From Methylobacterium sp. B4 (GTDB lineage Bacteria > Pseudomonadota > Alphaproteobacteria > Rhizobiales > Beijerinckiaceae), in NCBI RefSeq assembly GCF_003201865.1, contig NZ_QJJJ01000002.1:62001-126000 (forward strand): a DNA stretch of 64,000 nucleotides, read 5' to 3'. Below the pieces are notes generated by a model that ran no database searches, was not told where the DNA came from, and saw only the letters and a program-made list of their open reading frames with translations. This document shows positions 1-13,473 of the stretch, one piece after another (within the stretch, counting starts at the first letter, position 1; each line of letters starts with the position of its first letter). Made by a program: the position numbers and the translations under genes.

Positions 1-3417
<3,417 letters not shown>

Positions 3418-3498
3418 TCTTGCTATCTCGCAGTGATCCCAGAAGCCGCGATGCGGATGACCGGAGGCGGGTGGGTTCTGTCTGTCAGGTGTGCGGTT

Positions 3499-3513
3499 CG
3501 AGGCGACGCCTCG
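3499..3513. repeat. Short perfect hairpin in the metH leader
   Basis: CGAGGC-GAC-GCCTCG is a perfect 6-bp stem with a 3-nt loop, about 80 nt upstream of the metH start codon. It would lie in the metH 5' leader. No T-run follows, so a terminator role is not supported. Its function is unknown. Confidence 0.3.
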
Positions 3514-3533
3514 ATATCTCTTTTGACCTCATG

Positions 3534-3625
3534 CCGTCATTGCGCGGCGAAGCCGAAGCAATCCAGGGACGCGCCGCGCTCGACGAGGCGGGCTGGATTG
3601 CTTCGCTCACGCTCGCAAGGACGGG
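3534..3625. repeat. Palindromic intergenic repeat between metF and metH
   Basis: An imperfect inverted repeat: the left arm (3534-3566) contains GAAGCAATCCAG and the right arm (3593-3625) contains CTGGATTGCTTC. The arms match over about 30 nt with several mismatches around a 26-nt centre. The arms look like the dispersed palindromic elements often seen between genes in Methylobacterium genomes (recollection, not searched). In RNA it would fold into a long stem between metF and metH and could tune downstream expression or stabilise metF mRNA. Confidence 0.6.
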
Positions 3626-3630
3626 CACCC

Positions 3631-4554
3631 TTACGCCGCCTTCTGCGTCGCCACCTTCGCCGGCGCCTGCGAGCGCAGGCCGAGCAGATGGCAGATCGCG
3701 TAGACGAGATCCGAGCGGTTCATCGAGTAGAAGTGGAAGTCCTCCACGCCCTCGTCGACGAGGTCGAGCACCTGCTCGGCGGCAACCGCCGCCGCGACGA
3801 GGCGGCGGGTCTCGACGTCGTTCTCCAGACCTTCGAACCGGGCCGCGAGCCAGTAGGGCACCGAAGCGCCGGTGCGGCGGGCGAAGTTGGCCGCCTGCTT
3901 GAAGTTCTGCACCGGCAGGATGCCCGGGATGATCGGGATGTCGATGCCGGCCGCGCGCACCTTCTCGAGATAGCGGAGATAGATCTCGTTATCGAAGAAG
4001 AACTGGGTGATCGCCTGATCGGCGCCGGCATCGACCTTGGCCTTCAGCGCGTCGATATCGGCATCGAGCGAGGCGGCCTCCGGGTGCTTCTCCGGGTAAG
4101 CCGAGACCGAAACCTTGAAGTCGCCGATCCGCTTGATGCCGGCCACGAGGTCGCAGGTCTGGGCATAGCCGCCGGGATGGGGCCGATAGGTGTGGCCGAC
4201 GCCTTCCGCCGGGTCGCCGCGCAGGGCCACGATGTGGCGCACGCCCGCATCCCAGTAGGACTGCACGACGGCGTCGATCTCCTCGCGCGTGGCGTTGACG
4301 CAGGTGAGGTGGGCGGCGGGCTTGAGACTGGTCTCGCGCACCATGCGCGCCACGGTGTTGTGGGTGCGCTCGCGGGTCGAGCCGCCAGCGCCGTAAGTCA
4401 CCGAGACGAATTTCGGCTGGAGCGGCGCCAGCCGCTCGATCGAGGACCAGAGGATGTTCTCCATCTCCTCGGTCTTGGGCGGAAAGAACTCGATGGAGAC
4501 GCGGATCGGGCGGAAGCCGTCGCGGCTGGCACGGTGCCGGGATTCGCTGGGCAT
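3631..4554 (-). CDS. metF: Methylenetetrahydrofolate reductase
   Basis: FAD enzyme reducing 5,10-methylene-THF to 5-methyl-THF, the methyl donor used by MetH encoded just downstream. The 307-residue length is normal for bacterial MetF. The TIM-barrel motifs are visible: EFFPPKTEEME near the N-terminus with the catalytic Glu, YGAGGSTRERT, ALRGDP and QFFFDN. The ATG at 4554 has an AGGGA ribosome site about 8 nt upstream. The gene lies 45 nt after the ArsR-methyltransferase gene and about 210 nt before metH, all on the minus strand, so a common transcript is likely. Confidence 0.97.
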   Translation of the reverse strand: MPSESRHRASRDGFRPIRVSIEFFPPKTEEMENILWSSIERLAPLQPKFVSVTYGAGGSTRERTHNTVARMVRETSLKPAAHLTCVNATREEIDAVVQSYWDAGVRHIVALRGDPAEGVGHTYRPHPGGYAQTCDLVAGIKRIGDFKVSVSAYPEKHPEAASLDADIDALKAKVDAGADQAITQFFFDNEIYLRYLEKVRAAGIDIPIIPGILPVQNFKQAANFARRTGASVPYWLAARFEGLENDVETRRLVAAAVAAEQVLDLVDEGVEDFHFYSMNRSDLVYAICHLLGLRSQAPAKVATQKAA

Positions 4555-4599
4555 CGGATCGTCCCTCTTGATGCGATCGTGTCGTCGTGAGGCCGGGCG

Positions 4600-5628
4600 T
4601 CAGGCCACGGCGCGTTCGGGCTCGGCCGCCGCGGCTCCGGCCGAGGCGTCGTGCGCCAGCCAGAGCGTGACGGTGAGCGGTAATTCGGTGCCGTCCTCGG
4701 GCGCGAGGTTGCGGCTCTCGACATCGGACAGGCCTGCCTGAACGAGCCAGCCCGCGACTTGATCGGCCGCGAAGCCGAGGCGGCGATGGGCCTGGGTCTC
4801 GCGCAGCTGTTCGAGATCGTGCGGCGCGAAATCGACCACCAGCAGCCGGCCGCCCGGCGTCACGAGTCGGGCCGCCTCGCGAAGCGCGCGGGCCGGGTCG
4901 TCGAGATAGTGCAGCACCTGATGCAGCACCACGAGGTCGAAGCTGGCGCGCCCGAAGGGCGGCGCGTGCAGATCGCCCTGGCGCAGATCGACCCGCGACA
5001 GGCCGAGCTGCTCCAGATTCGCCCGGGCGACCGAGAGCATGGCGTGGCTCGAATCGAGCCCGGTGGCGCGGGCCGCGAGCGGCGCCAGCAGGCCGAGCAT
5101 CTTGCCGGTGCCGGTGCCGAGATCGACGACGTGGCGCACCGGCCGGCTGCCGAGCGCGTCGAGCACCGCCGCCTCCACCGCGGCCTCGGGCACGTGGAGG
5201 GAGCGCAGGCCGTCCCATTTGGGAGCGAGGCGCGCGAAGAACGCCTGGGCCGCCTCGGCCCGCTGGGCGCGCACGGAATCGAGCCGGGCACGGTCCTCCG
5301 AGAGCGGCGGCGCCCTGCGCTCCAGGGCCTCGATCAGCGGCTCGACGAAGCCGATGGCCGCCTCGCGCAGGCGGAAGAAGGCCCAGGCGCCCTCGCGGTG
5401 ACGCTCGATCAAACCCGATTCGACCAGAAGCTTGAGGTGGCGCGAGATGCGCGGCTGGGACTGACCGAGGATGTCGGTGAGGTCGGAGACCGACAGCTCC
5501 CCTTCGGCCAGCAGCGCGAGGATGCGCAGCCGCGTCTCCTCCGCCGCAGCCCGCAGCACGGCGAGCGCCTCGGCGAAGGGCACCGGGACCGTGGTCGAAT
5601 TGTTCGTGGGGCCGCTCGCGCTAGACAT
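4600..5628 (-). CDS. ArsR-family regulator fused to a SAM-dependent methyltransferase domain
   Basis: A 342-residue two-domain protein. The N-terminus (about residues 18-90) is an ArsR winged helix (TRLRILALLAEGELSVSDL, SQPRISRHLKLL). The C-terminal half is a class I methyltransferase fold with motif I VVDLGTGTG and the later LVVLHQVLHYLDD. No metal-binding cysteine cluster of classical ArsR is seen, and the methyltransferase fold could sense SAM or SAH. Its place directly upstream of metF and metH, and the palindrome over its start codon, point to an autoregulated repressor of the SAM cycle, comparable to SahR-type ArsR regulators known in Proteobacteria; that role is inferred. The ATG at 5628 is preferred; an in-frame TTG at 5664 would put the operator inside the gene. 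Confidence 0.88.
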   Translation of the reverse strand: MSSASGPTNNSTTVPVPFAEALAVLRAAAEETRLRILALLAEGELSVSDLTDILGQSQPRISRHLKLLVESGLIERHREGAWAFFRLREAAIGFVEPLIEALERRAPPLSEDRARLDSVRAQRAEAAQAFFARLAPKWDGLRSLHVPEAAVEAAVLDALGSRPVRHVVDLGTGTGKMLGLLAPLAARATGLDSSHAMLSVARANLEQLGLSRVDLRQGDLHAPPFGRASFDLVVLHQVLHYLDDPARALREAARLVTPGGRLLVVDFAPHDLEQLRETQAHRRLGFAADQVAGWLVQAGLSDVESRNLAPEDGTELPLTVTLWLAHDASAGAAAAEPERAVA

Positions 5629-5644
5629 AAAGATATCTTTATGT
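5625..5644. promoter_or_regulatory. Perfect 20-bp palindrome, probable operator of the ArsR-methyltransferase regulator
   Basis: Half-site ACATAAAGAT followed at once by its exact reverse complement, 20 bp with no mismatch in a GC-rich, AT-poor surrounding. It covers the ATG (5628-5626) of the regulator gene. ArsR dimers bind such palindromes. Its position would block expression of the whole regulator-metF-metH unit. Binding is inferred. Confidence 0.8.
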
Positions 5645-5707
5645 GCGTAGCAGGCCGGTGGCAAGCGTTTTTGCTGACGACCCGGCCCCTTCGTCAGTGA
5701 TCGGCCG

Positions 5708-6859
5708 CTACTGGTAGGCCTGCTTCAGGTCGAGGGTGCAGCGCTTCCCGACCTCGTCGTAGCCGCTCTCGAGCCAAGCCTTGGCCGCAGCCCGACCCTT
5801 GTCGCGCAGGCGCTCGATGACCCGCCAGCGGGCATCGACGCGCGAGGAGGCGGCGTAGTTGTCGAGCGAGTCGGTGCCGTCGATGCGGTGGAGGAAGACG
5901 CGCTCCAGACCCGGGACCTCTCCCTGCCCGCTCTCGTCGATCAGCCCGTGCACGAAGTCGATGGCGCGCAATTCGCGCATCAGGTTGGCGTTGAAGGTGA
6001 TCTCGTTGAGCCGGTTCTGGATGTCGCTGGCCGAGCGCGGCGTCTCGCGGCGCTCCACCGGGTTGATCTGCACCAGGAGGATGTCGCGGGTGCTCGACCC
6101 GTGCAGGGGGTAGAGGGCCGGATTGCCGAGATAGCCGCCGTCCCAGTAGGGCACGCCGTCGATCTCCACCGCCTGGAACACGGTCGGCAGGCAGGCCGAG
6201 GCCATCAGGTGATCGGCGGTCAGGCGCTCCCGCTCGAACACGGCGAGCTTACCGGTCCAGACATTGGTGGCCGAGACGAAGACGTTGGCGGTCTCGGCCG
6301 CGCGCAGGCGATCGAAGTCGACCGTGTGCTCCAACGCATCGCGCAGGGGATTGAAGTTCAGCGGATTGGTGGCGTAGGGGCCCGGATTGAACGCCTTCAG
6401 CCACGGCTCGATGAAGGGATTGCCTTTCCAGAACTGGAACAGGCCGTTGATCCAGGTCTGTTGCGAGGGGCGCAGGTCGGCATCCAGGCTCGCCTCGCGC
6501 CAGAACTTCTCCAGCGCCGTGCGCGCGCCGTCGGGGCCGCCCGCGAGCCAGCCGTCCACGAGGACGACGGCGTTCATCGCCCCCGCGCTCGCCCCCGTCA
6601 CCGCCTCGAAGGCGATGCGACCATCCTCGATCAGCGCGTCGAGCACGCCCCAGGTGAAGGCGCCGTGCGAGCCGCCGCCCTGGAGCGCGAGCGCGACGGC
6701 CTTCTCGGCCCGCGGACCGGCGAGGCCGCGGAAATCGCGACCCGGGCGCGTCGAATCGGCGATGGGGTCGGGGACGGCGGTCGCGGGGTTGTGGGCGTCG
6801 TCGGGCTCGACGCCTCGCAGGGCTCCGGCGGTCTCCGGATCGGGGCTCGTCGCGTCCAT
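5708..6859 (-). CDS. Patatin-like phospholipase family protein
   Basis: A 383-residue serine lipid acyl hydrolase. The patatin fold is clear: glycine-rich oxyanion loop LQGGGSHGAFTWG (about residues 60-72), nucleophile elbow TGASAGAMN (G-x-S-x-G), and catalytic Asp in DGGYLGNPALYP. There is no signal peptide, so it is probably cytosolic or peripheral. The first 45 residues are a low-complexity Asp/Pro-rich tail. In other alphaproteobacteria this subfamily often lies beside 3-hydroxybutyrate dehydrogenase and is suspected to act in polyhydroxybutyrate turnover (recollection); here bdhA is not adjacent. GAGGG lies 5 nt before the ATG. The substrate is unknown. Confidence 0.88.
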   Translation of the reverse strand: MDATSPDPETAGALRGVEPDDAHNPATAVPDPIADSTRPGRDFRGLAGPRAEKAVALALQGGGSHGAFTWGVLDALIEDGRIAFEAVTGASAGAMNAVVLVDGWLAGGPDGARTALEKFWREASLDADLRPSQQTWINGLFQFWKGNPFIEPWLKAFNPGPYATNPLNFNPLRDALEHTVDFDRLRAAETANVFVSATNVWTGKLAVFERERLTADHLMASACLPTVFQAVEIDGVPYWDGGYLGNPALYPLHGSSTRDILLVQINPVERRETPRSASDIQNRLNEITFNANLMRELRAIDFVHGLIDESGQGEVPGLERVFLHRIDGTDSLDNYAASSRVDARWRVIERLRDKGRAAAKAWLESGYDEVGKRCTLDLKQAYQ

Positions 6860-7182
6860 CGTCCCTCACAGGTTTGTTGCAGCGCATCCTAAGATGGTGC
6901 AAAGCAGCAAGCGTGCGCGTGCGGTTCTTTGCCCCGCGGGCACGCGAATGCAAGATATGATAAGGCGCATCTGTTCTTCGGCATCCTTGCATCTGCACGA
7001 CACACGCTCGACATCACGGTTCGGATGCGACATGGAAGCGGCTTCGGAAGCGAGGCACGCTGAGCATGCGCGGGCGCGGCGGCAGGTCGCGGATCGCGCC
7101 GGATTCAGGTAGGATCGCTCCTGCGCCTGCGGAATGCCTCAAGGCCGGCACGCGCGGACGACAGTTGACCCGCGAAGGCACG
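6860..7182. other. Divergent intergenic region between the patatin gene and ispG
   Basis: A 323-nt gene-free stretch that must hold both promoters. It contains the paired TGC-N3-GCA sites listed separately and a third similar element, TGC-ATCT-GCA, at 6988-6997. An open frame runs in phase into ispG from 7066, but its translation is arginine-rich and looks like an artefact. Confidence 0.5.
6878..6906. promoter_or_regulatory. Two TGC-N3-GCA sites 20 bp apart (possible PhaR-type operator)
   Basis: TGCAGCGCA at 6878-6886 and TGCAAAGCA at 6898-6906 have centres exactly 20 bp apart, about two helical turns, and lie 19-47 bp upstream of the patatin ATG. PhaR, the polyhydroxybutyrate regulator of alphaproteobacteria, binds CTGC-N3/4-GCAG-like sites (established for Paracoccus). 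The match is to the core only. Confidence 0.3.
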
Positions 7183-8511
<1,329 letters not shown>

Positions 8512-8836
8512 GTGTCCCCGGGGGCCGCATCCGACACCTGCGCGGGTGGCGGACGCGACCCTCGTCCCGATCCGGAGGCGACCCGTGGTCCGGACGCCGC
8601 CGCCCGCTCTCCTCCAACCTCGGCGTCCCTCTCTCGCGGCGATGCGCGCTCCGAGCCACGCGATTCGAACGCGCGCCGCTCGTCCCGAGCCGCGAGGGCG
8701 CGGTGCACGGATCACCGCCTGACGCGCCGCCCGTCCGGGTGACGGGTGCGCATCGAATCTCTCCACCGACGCATTTCCTTCATGCGTGTCCGGCAGACCC
8801 GGCCGGACGACGCGCGAGCCCAGGCATGCCTGCCCG
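8512..8836. other. Intergenic region ispG-kup
   Basis: A 325-nt GC-rich stretch without a credible gene. The only structure I see is a small hairpin, GCGGTG (8700-8705) and CACCGC (8713-8718), without a T-run. An in-frame upstream GTG at 8786 would extend kup, but the added residues look non-coding. Confidence 0.4.
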
Positions 8837-10846
8837 ATGACCCAGCCTGCCAGCCCAAGCGCCGCACCGTCGAGCCCGCCGGACGATCCTGTCGCGGCTC
8901 CCGCCGTCGGCGGTCCGGCGCCCGGCGAGGGTGGTCCGGTCGCGACCTCGGCGGGGGTCGCCGACGCCTCGCCGGAGGACGCGCACGGCCACGCCAAGAC
9001 CGGCTTCTGGGCGCTCACGATCGGCTCCGTCGGCGTCGTCTACGGCGATATCGGCACGAGCCCGCTCTACGCCTTCCGCGAGGCGCTGGCGCCTTCGCGC
9101 ACGGACGGCATCCTGCTGGCCGAGGAGGTGATCGGCACCGCCTCGCTCATCATCTGGGCGCTGCTCCTGATCGTCACGATCAAGTACGTCGCGATCCTGC
9201 TGCGCATGGACAACAACGGCGAGGGCGGCATCCTCTCGCTGATGGCCCAGGCCCGGCACGCGCTCGGCGGCTCCAAGATCGTCTTCATGCTGGGGCTGCT
9301 CGGCGCCTCGCTGTTCTACGGCGATTCCGTCATCACCCCGGCCATCTCGGTGCTCTCGGCGGTGGAGGGCCTCAAGCTCGTCACCCCGGCCTTCAACGAC
9401 TACGTCCTGCCGATCACGGTGGCGATCATCCTCGGCCTGTTCGCGGTCCAGAGCCACGGGACGGCGCGGGTCGCGACCTTCTTCGGCCCGGCCATGGTGG
9501 TGTGGTTCCTGGCCATGGCCGCCGCCGCCCTGCCCCACATCATCGACAATCCGGGCGTGCTCGCCGCCTTCAATCCCTGGTACGCCGTGCATTACCTGCT
9601 CGGCCACGGCACGGGCGCGCTGGTGGCGCTCGGCGCGGTGTTCCTGGCGGTGACCGGGGCCGAGGCGCTGTTCGCCGATCTCGGCCATTTCGGGCGCCGC
9701 CCGATCCAGGTGGCGTGGCTCGGCCTCGTCGCTCCCTGCCTCGTCCTGAACTATCTCGGCCAGACCGCCCTCGTGCTCGCCAAGCCCGAGACGACCGACC
9801 CGTTCTACCAGCTCGTGCCGGAATGGGGCCTGATCCCCATGGTGCTGCTCGCGACGCTGGCCACGGTGACGGCGAGCCAAGCGGTCATCACCGGCGCCTT
9901 CTCCCTGTCCCGGCAGGCGATTCAGCTCGGCATGCTGCCGCGCATGGAGATCCGCCACACCTCCGAGGCCCATTCCGGCCAGATCTACCTGCCGCAGATC
10001 AACACCTTGCTCGCCCTCGGCGTGGTGATCCTCGCCATCACCTTCCGCTCCTCCTCGGCGCTGGCCTCGGCCTACGGCATCGCCGTGACGGGCACGATGC
10101 TGCTCACCGCCTCCATGGCCTACGTGGTGCTGTGGAAGGTCGTGCGGCTCTCGCCGCTGGTCTCGGCGGCGATCATCATGCCCTTCATCGTGCTTGAGTT
10201 CCTGTTCCTGCTCTCGAACCTGCTCAAGCTCCACGAGGGCGGCTACGTGCCGCTGATGCTCGCCGGCGGCCTGATGCTGATGATGTGGACCTGGGTGCGG
10301 GGCGTCACGATCCTGTTCAACAAGACCCGCAAGACCGACGTGCCGCTGATCGAACTCGTCGGCATGCTGGAGAAGAGCACCTCCTACCAGCGGGTGAAGG
10401 GCACGGCGGTCTTCCTCACGAGCGATCCCGAGATCGCCCCCGCCGCGCTCCTGCACAACATGAAGCACAACAAGGTGATCCACGAGAAGAACGTGGTGCT
10501 CACCGTCGAGACCATGGACCGGCCCCGCGCCACGCAAGGAGAGCGGGTGCGCATCGAGCCGGTGGGTTTCGGCTTCTACCGGGTGGTGATGCGCTTCGGG
10601 TACATGGAGACGCCCAACATCCCGCGCACCCTGACCCTGCTCAAACGCGAGGGCTTCAAGTTCGACATCATGTCGACCTCGTTCTTCCTGTCGCGCCGCT
10701 CGATCCGCCCGGCGGCCCATTCCGGCATGCCGCTCTGGCAGGACCGGATCTTCATCACCCTGGCCAAGAACGCCAACGACGCCACGGACTTCTTCCAGAT
10801 CCCGACCGGCCGCGTCGTCGAAGTGGGCACTCAGGTTACGGTCTAG
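8837..10846 (+). CDS. kup: Low-affinity potassium uptake protein Kup
   Basis: Potassium:proton symporter of the inner membrane. The predicted 669 residues have the family signature [14 protein letters not shown] near residue 60, about twelve hydrophobic segments over residues 50-480, then a cytoplasmic C-terminal domain. The length is slightly above E. coli Kup (622) because of a Pro/Ala-rich N-terminal tail of about 45 residues. The ATG at 8837 was chosen over the GTG at 8786 because the intervening residues are Arg-rich and atypical. It stands alone between ispG and the TonB receptor gene. Confidence 0.95.
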   Translation: MTQPASPSAAPSSPPDDPVAAPAVGGPAPGEGGPVATSAGVADASPEDAHGHAKTGFWALTIGSVGVVYGDIGTSPLYAFREALAPSRTDGILLAEEVIGTASLIIWALLLIVTIKYVAILLRMDNNGEGGILSLMAQARHALGGSKIVFMLGLLGASLFYGDSVITPAISVLSAVEGLKLVTPAFNDYVLPITVAIILGLFAVQSHGTARVATFFGPAMVVWFLAMAAAALPHIIDNPGVLAAFNPWYAVHYLLGHGTGALVALGAVFLAVTGAEALFADLGHFGRRPIQVAWLGLVAPCLVLNYLGQTALVLAKPETTDPFYQLVPEWGLIPMVLLATLATVTASQAVITGAFSLSRQAIQLGMLPRMEIRHTSEAHSGQIYLPQINTLLALGVVILAITFRSSSALASAYGIAVTGTMLLTASMAYVVLWKVVRLSPLVSAAIIMPFIVLEFLFLLSNLLKLHEGGYVPLMLAGGLMLMMWTWVRGVTILFNKTRKTDVPLIELVGMLEKSTSYQRVKGTAVFLTSDPEIAPAALLHNMKHNKVIHEKNVVLTVETMDRPRATQGERVRIEPVGFGFYRVVMRFGYMETPNIPRTLTLLKREGFKFDIMSTSFFLSRRSIRPAAHSGMPLWQDRIFITLAKNANDATDFFQIPTGRVVEVGTQVTV

Positions 10847-10849
10847 CAT

Positions 10850-10871
10850 CCGGCACCCGGCCCTGTGCCGG
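10850..10871 (+). terminator. Hairpin just after kup
   Basis: CCGGCAC and GTGCCGG form a perfect 7-bp stem with an 8-nt loop, beginning 4 nt after the kup stop codon. There is no clean T-run, only a pyrimidine-rich stretch further on, so termination is plausible but not certain. Confidence 0.4.
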
Positions 10872-11000
10872 GCTCGCCGAAGGATCGTTCTTCTCAAGAA
10901 AACAACAACAGGTTGCGTAAAATTCTGTGGCAGGCTCGCTACAGGATGATCATTTGCGCGCGACTGTCTTGCGTGCCGAGGCGCCGTCTCGTACCGCTGA

Positions 11001-11017
11001 GCTTGCGAAAAGCAAGC
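11001..11017. repeat. Small hairpin upstream of the siderophore receptor
   Basis: GCTTGC-GAAAA-GCAAGC is a perfect 6-bp stem with a 5-nt loop, followed by an ACAACAACAG tract that also occurs at 10902-10911 (a direct repeat about 118 bp apart). It lies in the AT-richer promoter region of the TonB receptor; its role is unknown. Confidence 0.35.
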
Positions 11018-11028
11018 AACAACAACAG

Positions 11029-11045
11029 TTTAGCATAATTCCAAA
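11029..11045. promoter_or_regulatory. ICE-like (Irr) box upstream of the TonB receptor
   Basis: TTTAGCATAATTCCAAA is a near-palindrome matching the iron control element pattern TTTAGAA-N3-TTCTAAA with two mismatches. It ends about 70 nt before the receptor start. Irr and related Fur-family regulators use such boxes in alphaproteobacteria. The match is by eye. Confidence 0.5.
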
Positions 11046-11116
11046 CAACAGGCCGACCTCGTTCCGCGCGTTCCTGCGGAGGCCGTCGGCTGTGCTGGGC
11101 AGATGGGGTCAGGAGT

Positions 11117-13354
11117 ATGGGGTCCATTCGCACTCTCGTCGGCGTCCGCGCCCTGCGGACGATGGCGCTGGCAAGCGCCTCGCTGTTCGCACTCACCGCG
11201 AGCGCCGCAGCACAGCAGGCCACAGCCCGGCTCGATGAGCTGTCGGTCGAAGGCAGCGGCCGGGGTGCCGGCGCCACTGGCGGCCAGCCTGCCCAGCGCG
11301 GCGCGGATGGGCGAGTCGCCCCCGAGGACCCGCGCGGCCCCATCGCCGGCTACGTCGCCACCCGCTCGGTCACCGCGACCAAGACCAACACGCCGCTGAT
11401 CGAGACTCCGCAATCGATCACGGTGATCGGCACCGAGCAGATCCAGGCTCAGGGAGCCACGACGCTGACGCAGGCGACCCAGTACACGGCCGGCATCTAT
11501 TCCGGCGTGACGGGTGTCGACGAGCGCGTCGACTTCTTCAATCTGCGCGGCTTTCGGGCGAGCGACTACGGCATCTACAAGGACGGCCTGCAACTCCTCA
11601 ATTACGGGTTCGGCACCCTGAAGACCGAGGTCTTCGGCCTTGAGCGCATCGAGGTTCTGCGCGGTCCCGCCGCGGTCCTGTTCGGCGCCGGCAATCCGGG
11701 CGGCATCGTCAACCAGATCACCAAGCGACCGACGCTGACCCCGTTCGGATATGTCGAAATCGGCGGCGGCTCGTTCGGCCAAGTCTATGGAGCCTTCGAC
11801 ATCGGTGGTCCTGCCGACGATTCGGGCCACTGGTTCTACCGCCTCACCGGAATCGGCCGGGCCGGCGGAACGCAGGTCGATGGAGCCGATTCGGATCGCT
11901 ACTACATCGCACCGGCGCTGACCTATCGGCCGGATGCCGGAACCTCGTTCACCCTGCTCACGAGCTATCAGCGCGATTCCAGCGCGGTGACCGCGAATTT
12001 CCTGCCGTATTCCGGGACCGTGCGCCCGAACTTGAGCGGCCTTCGCATTCCCCGCTCCCTGAATGTCGGCGATCCGACCTTCAACAACTTCCAGCGCGAG
12101 CAGCTCTTCGCCGGTTATGAGTTCGAGCACGCCGTCGACGCGACGTGGACGGTGCGCCAGAACCTGCGCTACTCGTTCAGCGACGGCTACCAGAACTCCT
12201 ATGTCGGCCAGTCCGGCTATGCCGACCCTGCGCAGACGCAGCTCGCTCGCTACCAGTTCGGCTTTACGGACAAGGTCAGCCTGTTCCAGGTCGACAACCA
12301 GGCCGAGGCGCGTTTCTCGGACGGCCTCTTCCGGCATGACCTGATCCTCGGCGTCGATTACAAGAACTACACGCTGCACGACAATCAGCAGGTTCTGTTC
12401 CCGGGGCCGAACCTCAATCTCCTCAATCCCATCTTCGGGCCTCCGCAGGATCGGGCCCCGACCAATCTCGTCGACGTGCCGCGCTTCACGCAGATCGGTC
12501 TTTACGCCCAAGACCAGATCAAGCTGACCGAAAACCTGACTCTCGTCGCCGGACTGCGTCAGGACTTCGCCACGAGCGATGTGAAGGTGAAATTCAGCCG
12601 CTTCGGCGACCAGAGCTCGTCGCGGGACGATCAGGCTCTCACCGGACGCGTCGCGCTGATCTACAACTTCGACTTCGGGCTCGCGCCCTACGTCTCGTAC
12701 TCGACCTCGTTCCAGCCGCAGATCGGCATCGACTCGATCACGGGTGGGGCGCTCGTGCCCGATCGGGGCGAGCAGGTCGAGGTCGGCGTGAAGTTCCAGC
12801 CGATCGGCGAACGCTACTTCCTGACGGTGGCGGCCTTCGATCTCGTCCGCGACAACCCGCCGATCCCCTCACCCTTTGCCAACGGCAGCAGCACGACGCA
12901 GCTGGGCTCCGTCCGTTCGCGCGGCATCGAGGCTCAGTTCGTCGGCAACCTCTTCGACGGCCTGAACGTGGTCGCCGCCGTCACCCATTTCGATCTCGAA
13001 TACATCAAGAGCCAGCAGACCCAGCTCATCGGCAGGACGCCGATCGGCGTGCCCGAGACCTATGCCTCTGCCTTCCTGGACTACACCATTCCCGTGGGCG
13101 ACTACCGCGGCCTCGGGTTCGGCGGCGGCGTCCGTTATGTCGGCCGATCCTTCGCGAACGACATCAACTCGCTGACAGTGCCGGATTTCGTGCTCTTCGA
13201 CGCGACGGTTCACTACACCTGGGACCGTTGGCGCGCGGCGGTCACGGCGTCGAACATCGGCGACCGGCGCTTCGTGACGTCCTGCACGGACCTGAACAAC
13301 TGCTTCTACGGCGAGGCCCGCCGCGTGCTGGCGAGCGTGAGCTACAAGTGGTGA
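11117..13354 (+). CDS. TonB-dependent siderophore receptor
   Basis: Outer-membrane gated channel for a ferric siderophore, energised by TonB-ExbBD. The 745-residue protein starts with a signal peptide (cleavage near ASAAA/QQ, residue 33), an Ala/Gly-rich linker, then a plug domain (about 85-200) with TPQSITVIGTEQI and the IEVLRGPAAVLFGAGNPGG segment, and a 22-strand barrel ending in the aromatic Trp typical of outer-membrane proteins (SVSYKW). The N-terminal FecA-type signalling domain is absent, so it does not control a sigma factor itself. AGGAG lies only 1 nt from the ATG, an unusually tight spacing; an ATG at 11162 would still leave a signal peptide core. The substrate cannot be told; FhuA/ferrichrome-like is a guess. 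The ICE-like box suggests iron control. Confidence 0.93.
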   Translation: MGSIRTLVGVRALRTMALASASLFALTASAAAQQATARLDELSVEGSGRGAGATGGQPAQRGADGRVAPEDPRGPIAGYVATRSVTATKTNTPLIETPQSITVIGTEQIQAQGATTLTQATQYTAGIYSGVTGVDERVDFFNLRGFRASDYGIYKDGLQLLNYGFGTLKTEVFGLERIEVLRGPAAVLFGAGNPGGIVNQITKRPTLTPFGYVEIGGGSFGQVYGAFDIGGPADDSGHWFYRLTGIGRAGGTQVDGADSDRYYIAPALTYRPDAGTSFTLLTSYQRDSSAVTANFLPYSGTVRPNLSGLRIPRSLNVGDPTFNNFQREQLFAGYEFEHAVDATWTVRQNLRYSFSDGYQNSYVGQSGYADPAQTQLARYQFGFTDKVSLFQVDNQAEARFSDGLFRHDLILGVDYKNYTLHDNQQVLFPGPNLNLLNPIFGPPQDRAPTNLVDVPRFTQIGLYAQDQIKLTENLTLVAGLRQDFATSDVKVKFSRFGDQSSSRDDQALTGRVALIYNFDFGLAPYVSYSTSFQPQIGIDSITGGALVPDRGEQVEVGVKFQPIGERYFLTVAAFDLVRDNPPIPSPFANGSSTTQLGSVRSRGIEAQFVGNLFDGLNVVAAVTHFDLEYIKSQQTQLIGRTPIGVPETYASAFLDYTIPVGDYRGLGFGGGVRYVGRSFANDINSLTVPDFVLFDATVHYTWDRWRAAVTASNIGDRRFVTSCTDLNNCFYGEARRVLASVSYKW

Positions 13355-13360
13355 GTCGCC

Positions 13361-13384
13361 GCAGGGCCTGTCCTCAGGCCCTGC
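13361..13384 (+). terminator. Strong hairpin after the TonB receptor gene
   Basis: GCAGGGCCTG and CAGGCCCTGC form a perfect 10-bp GC-rich stem with a TCCT loop, 6 nt after the stop codon. Only a short TT follows, so it may act with Rho or mainly protect the 3' end. Confidence 0.65.
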
Positions 13385-13473
13385 TTGACCTTGGAGGCGG
13401 CCGGCGGCCGGGCTATCTCGGGTTCCTCTAAGCGGATCGTGAGAATCCGTCTCTTCGAGGAACGCCCGCCGTC

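Noticed and set aside
3419..3630. SAM/SAH-type riboswitch between metF and metH
   Set aside because: I could not fit the known conserved stems or core nucleotides; only a palindromic repeat and a small hairpin are visible.
8641..8720. Possible tRNA on the minus strand (GCGCG-TTCGAAT-CGCGT looks like a T arm)
   Set aside because: No acceptor stem partner for the expected 3' end, no anticodon arm or D arm at the right distance.
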